In this document: one piece after another, positions 51,280 through 60,227 of the stretch
Position numbering within the stretch: the stretch's first letter is position 1
How the letters are laid out: each line of letters opens with the position of its first letter
Source of the DNA: CAYSTL01 sp964516805
GTDB lineage: Archaea; Thermoplasmatota; Thermoplasmata; Halarchaeoplasmatales; Halarchaeoplasmataceae
DNA length: 64,000 bases
Assembly: GCA_964516805.1 (NCBI GenBank)
Contig: CAZEXI010000002.1
Span: forward strand, 1 to 64,000
Reading direction: 5' to 3'
Program-made: the position numbers and the translations under genes
Notes under the pieces: generated by a model
Database searches by the model: none
What the model was told of the DNA's origin: nothing
The model's input: the letters and a program-made list of their open reading frames with translations, nothing else

Positions 51280-51504
51280 ATGAGTTTATTGATGGGACTA
51301 GGGGCCGCAGTTTGTTTCGCATTGATAATTTTGGTAGTAATCATACTGATAATAGCATTTTTCTTCAGTTTACTGATCGAATTTTTACCAGCTACTATTC
51401 TAGCGATAATTGTATTTTTTGTAACAGGTGGAGACCTGTTCTTATCAGCAGTAACTTTCCTGCTAGTGGCATTCGTGATGACTTTGATAAGATGGTTTAG
51501 GTGA
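51280..51504 (+). CDS. Small hydrophobic membrane protein, unknown
   Basis: The 74-residue ORF encodes a nearly continuous hydrophobic protein with three helices, at about 4-30, 33-50 and 54-70, ending in RWFR. A TATA-like AATTTATCTAT lies about 30 bases upstream and no Shine-Dalgarno site is seen, so it is probably leaderless. It lacks identifiable motifs. It lies between the ABC operon terminator and the convergent PAC2 gene. Only the hydrophobic pattern and promoter support it. Confidence 0.5.
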   Translation: MSLLMGLGAAVCFALIILVVIILIIAFFFSLLIEFLPATILAIIVFFVTGGDLFLSAVTFLLVAFVMTLIRWFR

Positions 51505-51539
51505 TATTTATAGAAAAAAAGAAAGATGTTTATCCATAT

Positions 51540-52274
51540 TTATCCATAAAGAGGCGGATGAGCTGTTCTTTCTTCCATCTCCTCCTGAGCCTTTTTAGTC
51601 TGATTAACAAGCTGTGATAGTTCTTGTTCCAATTGTTCTGCACTCTTTATCAGTTCATCAGTGCTTATATCAAAGTCTTTATACCTAGCAAATATTTCCA
51701 GTATCTTAGCGGCTGCTCTAGGATCAGGCATATTAGTATTACCTTCAACTAAAAGCCCAACCGCATCTAGTTTATTCTCACTAGCATTTAAAAGCAGTGA
51801 ACTCGATATACCTGAAATAGCACCTCTATGTATCAAATCAATATCTAACTGCTCCGCCAAGTCCTCTGCCTCATGGGTACTCAATACACCCCAGACTTTA
51901 CTCTCATCCGATCCTTCCCTTTGAGGGATACCATCAAAAACAATAACTTCAGTAACACCAAGGTCCTTTACCCAGCTTATAACTGCTTTAGCTATTTTAG
52001 ACGCTGATTCCGGTGGTATCACCATGTCAGATTTAACAAGCATGAATCCTTTTCCTGCAAAAAACCTAACTGGCCTTCTAGGGACTCCATCAAAAATAAC
52101 CGCAGTAGGTGGAAAGTCATCACAGTCCAATGATGCAACTTGTTCCAATCCTAATGTACTTATCATCTGCTCCGACGCTATACCACCGATGAGTCCATTT
52201 CCTGGAAAACCAGCTACTAAACAATCTACTTTTGGAATATCTCTTTCCTCTATTATGCGTGTAGAATCTTCCAT
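51540..52274 (-). CDS. PAC2/proteasome-assembly-chaperone family protein
   Basis: The 244-residue protein belongs to the PAC2 family (archaeal PbaA/PbaB-like). Signature segments are CLVAGFPGNGLIGGIASEQM near residue 18, the DDFPPTAVIFDGVPRRPVRF near 52, VIVFDGIPQREG near 111, AISGISSSLLL near 153 and the acidic helix at 195-235 (DELIKSAEQLEQELSQLVNQ). Human PAC2 assists 20S proteasome assembly, and archaeal members bind proteasome alpha subunits. The C-terminal tail lacks an obvious HbYX motif (it ends in HPPLYG). It is monocistronic. Confidence 0.88.
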   Translation of the reverse strand: MEDSTRIIEERDIPKVDCLVAGFPGNGLIGGIASEQMISTLGLEQVASLDCDDFPPTAVIFDGVPRRPVRFFAGKGFMLVKSDMVIPPESASKIAKAVISWVKDLGVTEVIVFDGIPQREGSDESKVWGVLSTHEAEDLAEQLDIDLIHRGAISGISSSLLLNASENKLDAVGLLVEGNTNMPDPRAAAKILEIFARYKDFDISTDELIKSAEQLEQELSQLVNQTKKAQEEMEERTAHPPLYG

Positions 52275-52374
52275 AACATATCCCCTTAAATGCTAATCAC
52301 TATCGTGTTATATATCTTTTACATCTAGGATATAGTAAAAATAATATGTTTAAAACCTTATTTTGTATTGTAAA

Positions 52375-53490
52375 ATGGTCCTAAAAAACTTGAACAATTT
52401 GGAAAAAAGGATTAAATCAGACAAACGGATTATCTTTATTTTTGTATTTTTTCTAATTTCGACCATGATCCTTTCAGTTGGAAGTACTCTATTTTCATCT
52501 AATCTAAATCTAGTTGTTCTTATCAACAATATATTCAATGGTTTAAGTCTATCCTTCTTATTAACTGGTCTCTACTCTGCTTACTGTTACTGGAATAGAA
52601 GATTGACACGATTCAGAAGGATTATTATCTATATCATAACTCTATCCGCTGTACTCTCTTTAGGTGTTTTAATATATCTTAATTTCTTCAACAGCAATGC
52701 GGATATCAACATATTGTCAATGATGTTAGATAATGAAATATTAATCCTGGTCTCTTTACATATCAGTATTTCTTTAGGACTGATCATAGCTAGTTTCTTC
52801 ATAATCATAATGGGATTTGGTGCTATAGGGCTGATGTCAGCGGTGGTAAGAATACGTTCTCGTGAAATCTTTAATGACATAAAAAATATAAGCAGATATA
52901 CGGATGAAGGCACGAAAGATGAGAATCGCTTACAATATCTATATCACAAGATTTTAGGATGGTTCTTCAGTATACCTTATGTGTTGGACACATCAAAGTT
53001 CTATGTCCAGAAGCCTAAATTGACAGAAAAGATATCTAAAAAGCAATTCAAAACAGCGATTCTATGGGAACTATTCTTCTGCATGATCATCTCTGTAAAT
53101 ATAAGTTTAAATCCCTTCCTTCTAGAATATCTATCGATCAGCGAACTATTCGCACTCACATCTGGTATAGCTACCTTCATCCCGATCATTATTCTTCCAT
53201 GGTTCACATACCATGAATTGGATGCTAAAATCAAAGGTCCACATAAAGATTTCAGTCTGTACGAAGGGCTTAAAAACAGGGTGTTTGAGATACTTGTCAC
53301 TGTGGGCACCTTATACACATTCTTAAGACTTTCATTAAAAGAAGTAGCCTTAGATTCGCTAATAAGGAATTTCTTAACATATATCAGTGGAATAATATTA
53401 TTAGTATTGTTGTTCACATATGTATACTTCAACTTCTTTGAGAACGACCTAATTTCAGATGTGTATAAAAGTTATGAAGGATCAGATTGA
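52375..53490 (+). CDS. Polytopic membrane protein, unknown
   Basis: The 371-residue protein starts at ATG 52375, about 25 bases after TTAAAACCTTA, which supports a leaderless start; a TTG at 52363 opens the frame earlier. Hydrophobic helices occur near 20-40, 50-70, 80-105, 115-150, 220-245, 255-275, 300-320 and 335-355. A cytoplasmic loop of ~60 residues lies near 160-215 (NDIKNISRYTDEGTKDENRL). No transporter or enzyme motif is visible. Its end overlaps the convergent GNAT fusion gene by nine bases. Function is unknown. Confidence 0.65.
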   Translation: MVLKNLNNLEKRIKSDKRIIFIFVFFLISTMILSVGSTLFSSNLNLVVLINNIFNGLSLSFLLTGLYSAYCYWNRRLTRFRRIIIYIITLSAVLSLGVLIYLNFFNSNADINILSMMLDNEILILVSLHISISLGLIIASFFIIIMGFGAIGLMSAVVRIRSREIFNDIKNISRYTDEGTKDENRLQYLYHKILGWFFSIPYVLDTSKFYVQKPKLTEKISKKQFKTAILWELFFCMIISVNISLNPFLLEYLSISELFALTSGIATFIPIIILPWFTYHELDAKIKGPHKDFSLYEGLKNRVFEILVTVGTLYTFLRLSLKEVALDSLIRNFLTYISGIILLVLLFTYVYFNFFENDLISDVYKSYEGSD

Positions 53491-56400
53491 TCCCAAAAGA
53501 TCAATAAGCAAATCTATTTCATCTTTTTCTGCATCTATCGCTAAACCGAATTCTGTTACAGTCTCTGATTCAGGTTCGATCTTCTCTCTAGAAAGCATGA
53601 ATGAAAACATCAGGTCCTGAGTATCCAGATATCCTACAGAACCACGTTTTCCTTCTGGTATGAAGAAGACTATAGATTGATCCTCATTAAATATCCTTAG
53701 CCATGGCTCTTTGATGTTCGATTGTGGAGAGAACATAGTATCTGTTTTATTTTTCGTCCAAACTTTATCATCTCCGTGGACCTGTATCTTCGATTCTTTT
53801 ATATCACTGCCCAGCAATGTATCTATTCTTATCAGGGATACTGTATCTACCTTTCTTTTTGTAGGATTCTCATGTTTGATAGAAACCTTTATCAAATTTG
53901 TATCTGGGATGGTTAGATATCTTATAAAGAAAACCTGACCCTTTAATTCCTCAGATTTCCTAATAACCATCTTGGCTTCGACACCCTTCCAATCTCCTTC
54001 ACTGTGTTCTCTTACTTCTACTTTTTCTGGCTCTTTGAAAGGATCATCTTCAGACTTTTCAAAGAAATGTGGAGTTATTCCTCCTATGTTCTTTTCAAAG
54101 AAATATCTAGGTTTGATCTCTGGGAAATTATCTACCAAATACGTTTTTTTATCCGTATCCTTGAGATCGATAAGATTTCCACCTATATTTTTCGGAACTT
54201 TATAGTTCATATATCCATTTGTAACTTCTAGTACTTCATTATCTTCTATAATTCTCTCCTGAGTTTTTATTTCAGATCTTCCTTTGATCAAGAGAGGTAG
54301 ATCAAAATCCATTTCAAATTCACTGCTAACATGAAGATTTAAATTGGTAACTGGTCTCTCAAAATCATCATCAACTATTGTTTCTATATCAAATGAGAAT
54401 GTTTCATCAGGATCGAATCCGCCTAATTTTATCTCTTTAACTTCCTGATCATCTTCGATCAGAGAAGCTTCAATTCCGTCGGGCGCATCTAAAGTAACTT
54501 CTCCATCGAATTCATATGGTGTAGCGTAATCAACGTCTATCGTAATCCTCTGCTTTTCACCTCTAGATATCAGATTAATGCCATCGATCTCTATCTCTAT
54601 CGGTTTCTTTGTTTTGATCGGTTTGTTTATCTTTTTATCGAAATCCTCTTCCTTATTAACGAGTTCATTCCATTTACTCCTCACATTGTAAAGAGTCGGT
54701 AGATTCTCATGATACCATATGTGAGGTGAAGTAAATGTTTCGCCTGGTTTTAGCAGTTCAGTACTCGTTTCTAACTCAGATAACATACCTTTACCAACCT
54801 TTACTTTTTCTATATTTTTATCTTGCCAAATAACAGCGGTGTAATCCCCATTAGCTAAACTCCTTACCGCAGTCCAGCTTTCCATCCATTCCGATGGGTC
54901 CTTAGGAACCATATTATTGGACATGACATTCATTACATTGTCACATTCAATAATACCTGATCTTAAAGGAGTATATGCTTTTCCTTTGCCAGAATATGAA
55001 TTTAACCTTAAACCATAAAACTGACGGTCAAATTTACATCCTACTTCTATCTTTTCATCTTCAGTTATGTTCCTTAATTCTATCCAATGTTCCATCATCC
55101 CTTGATTTTTCTCTAACTTTACGTTCTTTTCTATCCTTATTCCTGGAAGATGATTACTTTCTCCTATCAATTTTAATATCTTATATTCACTATTTTCATT
55201 TAGTTCGCAATCATACTCTAGAGTTCTATCCAAGGAGAGACCATACGGTGGCCCGATCTCGTGTCTGAATTGTTTCTCTACCTCTCCTTCAAATTCTCTC
55301 GAAAAATACGATAATTTACCACCTTCAAGATCTGCTTCGACTTTCATCTTGCTAGAAACCAGATAGGCTTTTTGTTCATCTTCATGTTGAAAGTGAACAA
55401 TCATGTCATCATTTTCTACTATTATATGATGATCATACGTAGGCATCTGCAAAAATTCATCATCATGTTTTACAAAGGGAGTTAATCCCATCTCATAAAG
55501 ATGTGCTTCCAAATCGGAATGAGGCTTAATGGGGACTTCTATACCAGAAATCTCCTCAGGATCAAGCTCAAAATCTATCTTATGACCATCTAATCCAAAT
55601 TGCTTACAGTTGACCTTAACATATCCTGAAAATTCTTTTTCCGTGTTGTTAGCTATATCAAAATAGATATTTTTTCCTTCTTCTCCAAAGGTACTTTGGA
55701 ATGATTCATTTGATTTTACCTCTATTGCGGGTTGTATCTTACCACCAGTTTTCAATTCTATTTCCCGATCACCAAATGATATGTTGCTTACGATACTTTG
55801 AGATGGTTTTTCCTTATCAAATTGTTCAACATCATGATCTACGATGAATTCAAAGGTCGCTTTTTTTATCTCTCCATCCTCAACGATCAAAGACTCGTTT
55901 TCATCACCAAGCCACTCTAATCCTTCGTATCCTTGTGATTTAATATCGATTTCCTTTTTCTTACCAGTATTATTTTCTATCTCCACTATCAACTCGTTTT
56001 CTAATCCTATGAAGATTTCATGAGATTTCAACCTGGTTCTTATTGAGAATTCAGTATTTCCAAGCTTATAATTTATACCTTTAAAATCCCATCCAAATCT
56101 ATCTACCTCCATTTCTAAATGATCATCATCGTCTTCAAATCTGTATTTATACGATTTCATACCATTTATCTCAATATCATCCTGTGTCTGTTTTAACTCT
56201 CTTTCAAAATTGCTATACCAGTCTGGATGTTCTTTGAACCATTCTTCACAAATAGGAAGACTCATAATTCCTGGTATAAAATCCTGCATATAAACAGACG
56301 TTTCTGGAACCCAGAACATCCCTATCTTTTTGTAAAGAGGAACTGCATCTAAATTTCCAGACCATGTGTGTAGATCGACTCTTTTTATATCATTTTCAGT

Positions 56401-56733
56401 TGCTATCTTTAAAGCCTTCAGTAGTAAATTTTTACCAAATTTTTGACCCTTTACTCTGGGGACAACTCCCAGTAGATTGATGTATGCTGCATCTGATTCC
56501 CTCCAATGAGGATACAATCCACAGAATCCCACCGGTTTTTCATCATCATCTAGTGCGATCAAGTCAGCCAATGCAGGAGTCTCATCCAATCTATCTTTGA
56601 CCCTCTCTTCGTCGTAAGGAATACCTCCACCAAATCCTCCTGGCCATAACTCAGCAAATTTGTTGAACATGTCAGCGACTTCAGCTGCCATGTCTGTTTC
56701 GTATTCCACTATATTTTTATCGATCTTGAACAT
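53482..56733 (-). CDS. GNAT acetyltransferase fused to large multi-domain beta protein
   Basis: The 1083-residue protein starts at ATG 56733, with AGGTG eight bases upstream; an in-frame GTG at 56742 is less likely. Residues ~1-165 are a GNAT domain: YINLLGVVPRVKGQKFGKNL holds beta-4 and the acetyl-CoA loop, followed by WSGNLDAVPLYKKIGMFWV. The remaining ~900 residues are beta-rich. Two stretches look like repeated mutarotase-like sandwiches, starting near residues 445 (MIVHFQHEDEQKAYLVSS) and 815 (NGYMNYKVPKNIGG). No signal peptide is present. The fusion implies acetylation of a carbohydrate-bearing or large target, which is inference. This architecture is unusual. Confidence 0.7.
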   Translation of the reverse strand: MFKIDKNIVEYETDMAAEVADMFNKFAELWPGGFGGGIPYDEERVKDRLDETPALADLIALDDDEKPVGFCGLYPHWRESDAAYINLLGVVPRVKGQKFGKNLLLKALKIATENDIKRVDLHTWSGNLDAVPLYKKIGMFWVPETSVYMQDFIPGIMSLPICEEWFKEHPDWYSNFERELKQTQDDIEINGMKSYKYRFEDDDDHLEMEVDRFGWDFKGINYKLGNTEFSIRTRLKSHEIFIGLENELIVEIENNTGKKKEIDIKSQGYEGLEWLGDENESLIVEDGEIKKATFEFIVDHDVEQFDKEKPSQSIVSNISFGDREIELKTGGKIQPAIEVKSNESFQSTFGEEGKNIYFDIANNTEKEFSGYVKVNCKQFGLDGHKIDFELDPEEISGIEVPIKPHSDLEAHLYEMGLTPFVKHDDEFLQMPTYDHHIIVENDDMIVHFQHEDEQKAYLVSSKMKVEADLEGGKLSYFSREFEGEVEKQFRHEIGPPYGLSLDRTLEYDCELNENSEYKILKLIGESNHLPGIRIEKNVKLEKNQGMMEHWIELRNITEDEKIEVGCKFDRQFYGLRLNSYSGKGKAYTPLRSGIIECDNVMNVMSNNMVPKDPSEWMESWTAVRSLANGDYTAVIWQDKNIEKVKVGKGMLSELETSTELLKPGETFTSPHIWYHENLPTLYNVRSKWNELVNKEEDFDKKINKPIKTKKPIEIEIDGINLISRGEKQRITIDVDYATPYEFDGEVTLDAPDGIEASLIEDDQEVKEIKLGGFDPDETFSFDIETIVDDDFERPVTNLNLHVSSEFEMDFDLPLLIKGRSEIKTQERIIEDNEVLEVTNGYMNYKVPKNIGGNLIDLKDTDKKTYLVDNFPEIKPRYFFEKNIGGITPHFFEKSEDDPFKEPEKVEVREHSEGDWKGVEAKMVIRKSEELKGQVFFIRYLTIPDTNLIKVSIKHENPTKRKVDTVSLIRIDTLLGSDIKESKIQVHGDDKVWTKNKTDTMFSPQSNIKEPWLRIFNEDQSIVFFIPEGKRGSVGYLDTQDLMFSFMLSREKIEPESETVTEFGLAIDAEKDEIDLLIDLLGSI

Positions 56734-56773
56734 GTTATACACCTATTAATGTAATTATCAATCAAATTATATC

Positions 56774-56804
56774 TTGTTGGCGGGCACTACTGCTCACCCA
56801 ACAA
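56774..56804. other. Intergenic hairpin between ABC operon and GNAT fusion gene
   Basis: TTGTTGG (56774-56780) pairs with CCAACAA (56798-56804), and GGGC pairs with GCTC inside it. The site lies just after the permease stop on the minus strand and before a TATA-like GATATAATTTG. It is probably a terminator or an RNA-stability element, without a T-tract. Confidence 0.4.
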
Positions 56805-56836
56805 AGAAATGAAGAGATAAAAGACATAAAAAGACT

Positions 56837-57913
56837 TTATGCCGGGATGTCTTTCTTGTTGAATATAACCAATGCAGCTGTCAAAATCAATGCAGCTACA
56901 ACTATTAATCCAATGAAATCTGAATAACTGAACACCTTATCAAATATCACTTCATTATAATCCCAGTATCCCAATATACTGTAATTCCCTACAAAGCTGT
57001 ACTTAGATGTTATATTCGCAACTATCTGTACTGCATATGAATAAAATGCGAACAGCAGTGTCATACCAGTAGCTGTCCTTGAATTAACAAAAAATACTGA
57101 AAACAATACAGCTACCGTTTCTATAATAAGGAGAACTGGTAAAGATCCTATAAGTGCCAGCATCAAATAAACAGAATTCACATCTGAAGCAAGCTCTATC
57201 GAATTTACAGAAGCGATCATGACACCTCCAGCCACCAAAACCATCAGAAGTGAATACACAGATAAAGCAGCAAATTTTTCTAAAATGTATCTGTTTCTTG
57301 AGATGGGTGTAGAAAAGATTATGTCCATCCTTCTTTCTTCAAAATCTCTAGATATACTACTGACTGATATATAACCTATGTATAGACCTGCCAGTAAAAA
57401 CCACCAGCTGAAGAATTCTAGGGATATGAAGCCTTTTATATCAGTCATCGATATATCCCTACCACCTGTGAAACTTTTATAAAAAGAACTTTCCATCATC
57501 TCATCAAAAGGACTTTCTCCTTCAGCTGTCGTTGCCATACCGACCAACTTCACTTCATCAGTATTATTCATCATCGCTATAACAGCAAAATATTGTGTTT
57601 CATTTGATCTATACGATACCTGGGTATGATTCTCAGTACCGTTATATACGAATGATGGTGTCACCATGAAGCTCTTATTATCTTCAATGACCTGATATGA
57701 TTTTACATCTGAAAATTTCTTCCAGGATATTTTTACGATATCGTTATCAACAGACAACTGGACGTTTTCTTCACCTTCTAATTCTTCCTGTGATTCCATA
57801 AAAGCTGGATAAAATTGAGGAAAACCACCGGCTGTAAGCAGTATGATAACCATGAATAAGGAAAAACCTTTCCAGCTCTTTCTGAACTCCATGAAAAATG
57901 TACTGCCTATCAT
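56837..57913 (-). CDS. ABC-2 type transporter permease
   Basis: The 358-residue protein has an N-terminal helix (FSLFMVIILLTAGGFPQFY), a large extracellular loop (~40-170) and five further helices to ~350, with the ABC-2 signature RMDIIFSTPISRNRYILEKF near residue 195 marking the coupling-helix region. The family exports drugs, lipids or ions together with a separate ATPase. It overlaps the ATPase gene by ATGA (57910-57913) and shares the TetR-controlled operon. The large external loop with several aromatic and Asn residues is longer than in many ABC-2 permeases. Confidence 0.85.
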   Translation of the reverse strand: MIGSTFFMEFRKSWKGFSLFMVIILLTAGGFPQFYPAFMESQEELEGEENVQLSVDNDIVKISWKKFSDVKSYQVIEDNKSFMVTPSFVYNGTENHTQVSYRSNETQYFAVIAMMNNTDEVKLVGMATTAEGESPFDEMMESSFYKSFTGGRDISMTDIKGFISLEFFSWWFLLAGLYIGYISVSSISRDFEERRMDIIFSTPISRNRYILEKFAALSVYSLLMVLVAGGVMIASVNSIELASDVNSVYLMLALIGSLPVLLIIETVAVLFSVFFVNSRTATGMTLLFAFYSYAVQIVANITSKYSFVGNYSILGYWDYNEVIFDKVFSYSDFIGLIVVAALILTAALVIFNKKDIPA

Positions 57914-58809
57914 CTTTCATCCTCCCCCTTATAATATCTTAAAAATAACTGTTCTAGACTGAAGGTTTCTAGATTCATAGTGATAATTTTATGTGAAGAA
58001 ATTTTTTTGATGGTTTCATCCAGATTATCTGTTATCACCATGGATATCTTCTTTCCGTCAGCTTCGATTTGATTGACTCCATTCATTTTGAACTGCTCAA
58101 TATCGATCTTTTCTCTGAACTCAACTGTGAGTTTTTTTCCCATCTTGTTCTGAAGAGAAGTGATGTCTTCAACAACCTGTAATTTGCCATCCTTGATGAT
58201 TGCTACACGGTCACACACTTCTTCTACTTCAGCTAATATGTGAGAAGACATGAAGATAGTTTTTCCTCTTTCCTTTTCCTCTCTTAAATATTCATAGAAT
58301 TTCTGCTGCATTAGCGGGTCTAGACCAGATGTTGGTTCATCTAAGATGATCAAATCCTGGTCTGCCATGAAAGCCTGTACAATACCGACTTTTTGTCTGT
58401 TTCCTTTAGAAAGATTTTTTATCTTTTTATCGAATTCTAAATCCAATATATTACCTATCACTCTCATCTTTTCTTCAGATTTTATTCCACTTAATGATAA
58501 AAGATATCGCAGGAATGTTTTGACTTTAAGCCCAGGGATCATACCAAAATCTCCTGGCAGATAACCTACTTTCTTTTTGATCTCAACAGAATCTTTATGC
58601 GAGTCCATGCCAAATATTTTAACATCACCAGCGGTTTTCCTTAAATAACCTAAACATGTTCTTATAGTAGTGGTTTTGCCTGCACCATTTGGTCCAAGAA
58701 ATCCCATGACTTCTCCCTGATACACGTCCAAGTCTAGATCTTTTATACCGAGAATATCACCATAATATTTTGTTAACCCCCTCATCTTCATCACAGGTTT
58801 TTCATTCAT
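57910..58809 (-). CDS. ABC-2 transporter ATP-binding protein
   Basis: The ~299-residue ATPase starts most plausibly at ATG 58809, nine bases after AGGAG; ATG 58818 is in frame but sits directly on that site. Walker A GPNGAGKTT near residue 40, the Q-loop (VGYLPGDFGM) near 90, signature LSKGNRQKVGIVQAF near 135, Walker B LIILDEPTSGLDPL near 155 and H-loop SSHILAEVEEV near 190 are all present. The 80-residue C-terminal domain (LTVEFREKIDIEQF) is typical of drug/lipid-export ATPases. It partners the ABC-2 permease that overlaps its end, and follows a TetR repressor gene. Confidence 0.94.
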   Translation of the reverse strand: MNEKPVMKMRGLTKYYGDILGIKDLDLDVYQGEVMGFLGPNGAGKTTTIRTCLGYLRKTAGDVKIFGMDSHKDSVEIKKKVGYLPGDFGMIPGLKVKTFLRYLLSLSGIKSEEKMRVIGNILDLEFDKKIKNLSKGNRQKVGIVQAFMADQDLIILDEPTSGLDPLMQQKFYEYLREEKERGKTIFMSSHILAEVEEVCDRVAIIKDGKLQVVEDITSLQNKMGKKLTVEFREKIDIEQFKMNGVNQIEADGKKISMVITDNLDETIKKISSHKIITMNLETFSLEQLFLRYYKGEDER

Positions 58810-58810
58810 C

Positions 58811-59491
58811 TTAATCATCTCCTGATTTCATATAGGCACTAGATTTTTGAATTGTCTCTTCAAACTCCTCTAAAAGATCGGTCCACATCTCTGATATAAA
58901 ATTATCATCAGTTCCGAGTATTCTATCTAAAAAGAAAGCCTCGGCTCTTACTGAATTTAAGATCTTATCTAAATTATCAGGGAAACTGCTTATATCGATG
59001 GATAAACGTCCATATAACCAGAATTCTACTGCTTCTCTTGGATATTTTGTATCGAAAACACCTTCCTTCATCCCCTCTTCGATTATTTCAGTGATCAAAG
59101 GAACTACTCTATCAGATATAGTTGTCATATACTTCGAATACATCAAACGATTTTCTTCCTGATTGTAATAATCAAAAAAATATATCTTCTCTTTTTTACG
59201 GTTGAAAGTCTTAAAAAATAACTGTTTGAATTTTTCTTTAGCATCCAATCCATCATCATCTATTATTCTATTGATGCTGAGCACGAATTCATCTACCATC
59301 CTCTGGACTATAGCGTTTATAACATCTTCCTTAGAATCAAAATAATAGTAAAACAAACCATGGGCTACTCCAACTTTGTTAACTATATCTGCTACTGAAG
59401 TATTAGAATATCCTTTTTCTTTAAAAAGGTCTTCTGCAGCATCGACCAGCTCATTTTTTCTTACCTCTGGGTCTTTCACGGTTCTTTTCAA
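58811..59491 (-). CDS. TetR family regulator of ABC-2 exporter
   Basis: The 226-residue protein starts at TTG 59491 (KRTVKDPEVRKNELVDAAED), because no ATG or GTG lies in frame nearby. The TetR helix-turn-helix is TSVADIVNKVGVAHGLFYYY at about residues 31-50, followed by FDSKEDVINAIVQRM, and an all-helical ligand domain. It heads the operon with the ABC-2 ATPase and permease. A 21-bp palindrome at 59504-59524, close to its start, resembles the operator of the other TetR gene. Autorepression relieved by an exported compound is the likely regulation. Confidence 0.9.
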   Translation of the reverse strand: MKRTVKDPEVRKNELVDAAEDLFKEKGYSNTSVADIVNKVGVAHGLFYYYFDSKEDVINAIVQRMVDEFVLSINRIIDDDGLDAKEKFKQLFFKTFNRKKEKIYFFDYYNQEENRLMYSKYMTTISDRVVPLITEIIEEGMKEGVFDTKYPREAVEFWLYGRLSIDISSFPDNLDKILNSVRAEAFFLDRILGTDDNFISEMWTDLLEEFEETIQKSSAYMKSGDD

Positions 59492-59503
59492 ATAAACACC
59501 CTT

Positions 59504-59524
59504 ACTGATTGATAATCAGTCAAT
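59504..59524 (-). promoter_or_regulatory. Palindromic TetR-type operator
   Basis: ACTGATTGATAATCAGTCAAT on the plus strand is an inverted repeat, with the half TGATT/C repeated. It lies between a TATA-like TTTTTATACT on the minus strand (59536-59545) and the TTG start of the TetR gene. It resembles the operator at 3352-3373 (shared TGA(C/T)T spacing). Confidence 0.65.
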
Positions 59525-59613
59525 CAACTCTAAAGTATAAAAAGTTTCCTTATTTTGAACGGTAAAAGCATATTGGATAAAATTAATAACCATAGATCTA
59601 GAATTAATCGACA

Positions 59614-60165
59614 ATGTCAAAAACAACTGAAAAATACAAAAAACTCAGCAAACATCTATCATACATTTTAAGACATCATCCAGAAGAAGCTGATCTTGAA
59701 CTTGATAGGAAAGGATTTACTCGATTGGACAGTTTATTGGATTCTTTGGATAACACTAAGTACTCCTGGGCAGATAAAAGCGATATTGAATATCTGATAA
59801 AAAACAGTAATAAAGAAAGATTTGAGATCAAATCTAACAAAATAAGAGCTTTATATGGTCATTCAGTAGAAGTAGATATAAAAGATCCAACTGAACCTCC
59901 AATTCTGCTCTATCACGGCACATCACCAAATTCTCTAGACTCAATACTAAAAGAAGGTCTAAAGTCGATGAATAGACAGTATGTTCACCTTTCTAAATCA
60001 AAAGATGAAGCTTACAAAGTTGGGAAAAGACATCATAATAATCCTATTCTACTAGAAATTGAGGCTAAATCAGCATGGAAAGAAGGTATCGAATTTTTTG
60101 AAAAACCTGACGTTGTACTGGCAAAAAACATACCTCCAAAATACATTTCAATCCATGAAAAATAG
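59614..60165 (+). CDS. kptA: tRNA/RNA 2'-phosphotransferase (KptA/Tpt1)
   Basis: KptA moves a 2'-phosphate from RNA to NAD, giving ADP-ribose 1'',2''-cyclic phosphate. The 183-residue protein has all family blocks: KLSKHLSYILRHHPEEADLE near residue 9, GFTRLDSLLDSL near 38, RALYGHSVEVD near 78, LYHGTSPNSLDSILKEGL near 97, YVHLSKSKDEAYKVGKRH near 122, and VVLAKNIPPKYI near 166. Conserved catalytic Arg/His/Arg/Arg positions are represented. Archaea have no fungal-type ligase that leaves a 2'-phosphate, so its RNA substrate is unclear. The transcript may be leaderless. The upstream region is shared with the divergent TetR operon. Confidence 0.93.
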   Translation: MSKTTEKYKKLSKHLSYILRHHPEEADLELDRKGFTRLDSLLDSLDNTKYSWADKSDIEYLIKNSNKERFEIKSNKIRALYGHSVEVDIKDPTEPPILLYHGTSPNSLDSILKEGLKSMNRQYVHLSKSKDEAYKVGKRHHNNPILLEIEAKSAWKEGIEFFEKPDVVLAKNIPPKYISIHEK

Positions 60166-60227
60166 TAAAAGATATCAAAATATATTTATATTAATTACTA
60201 GTTCTAATCTCACAGGAGGTAATAATT

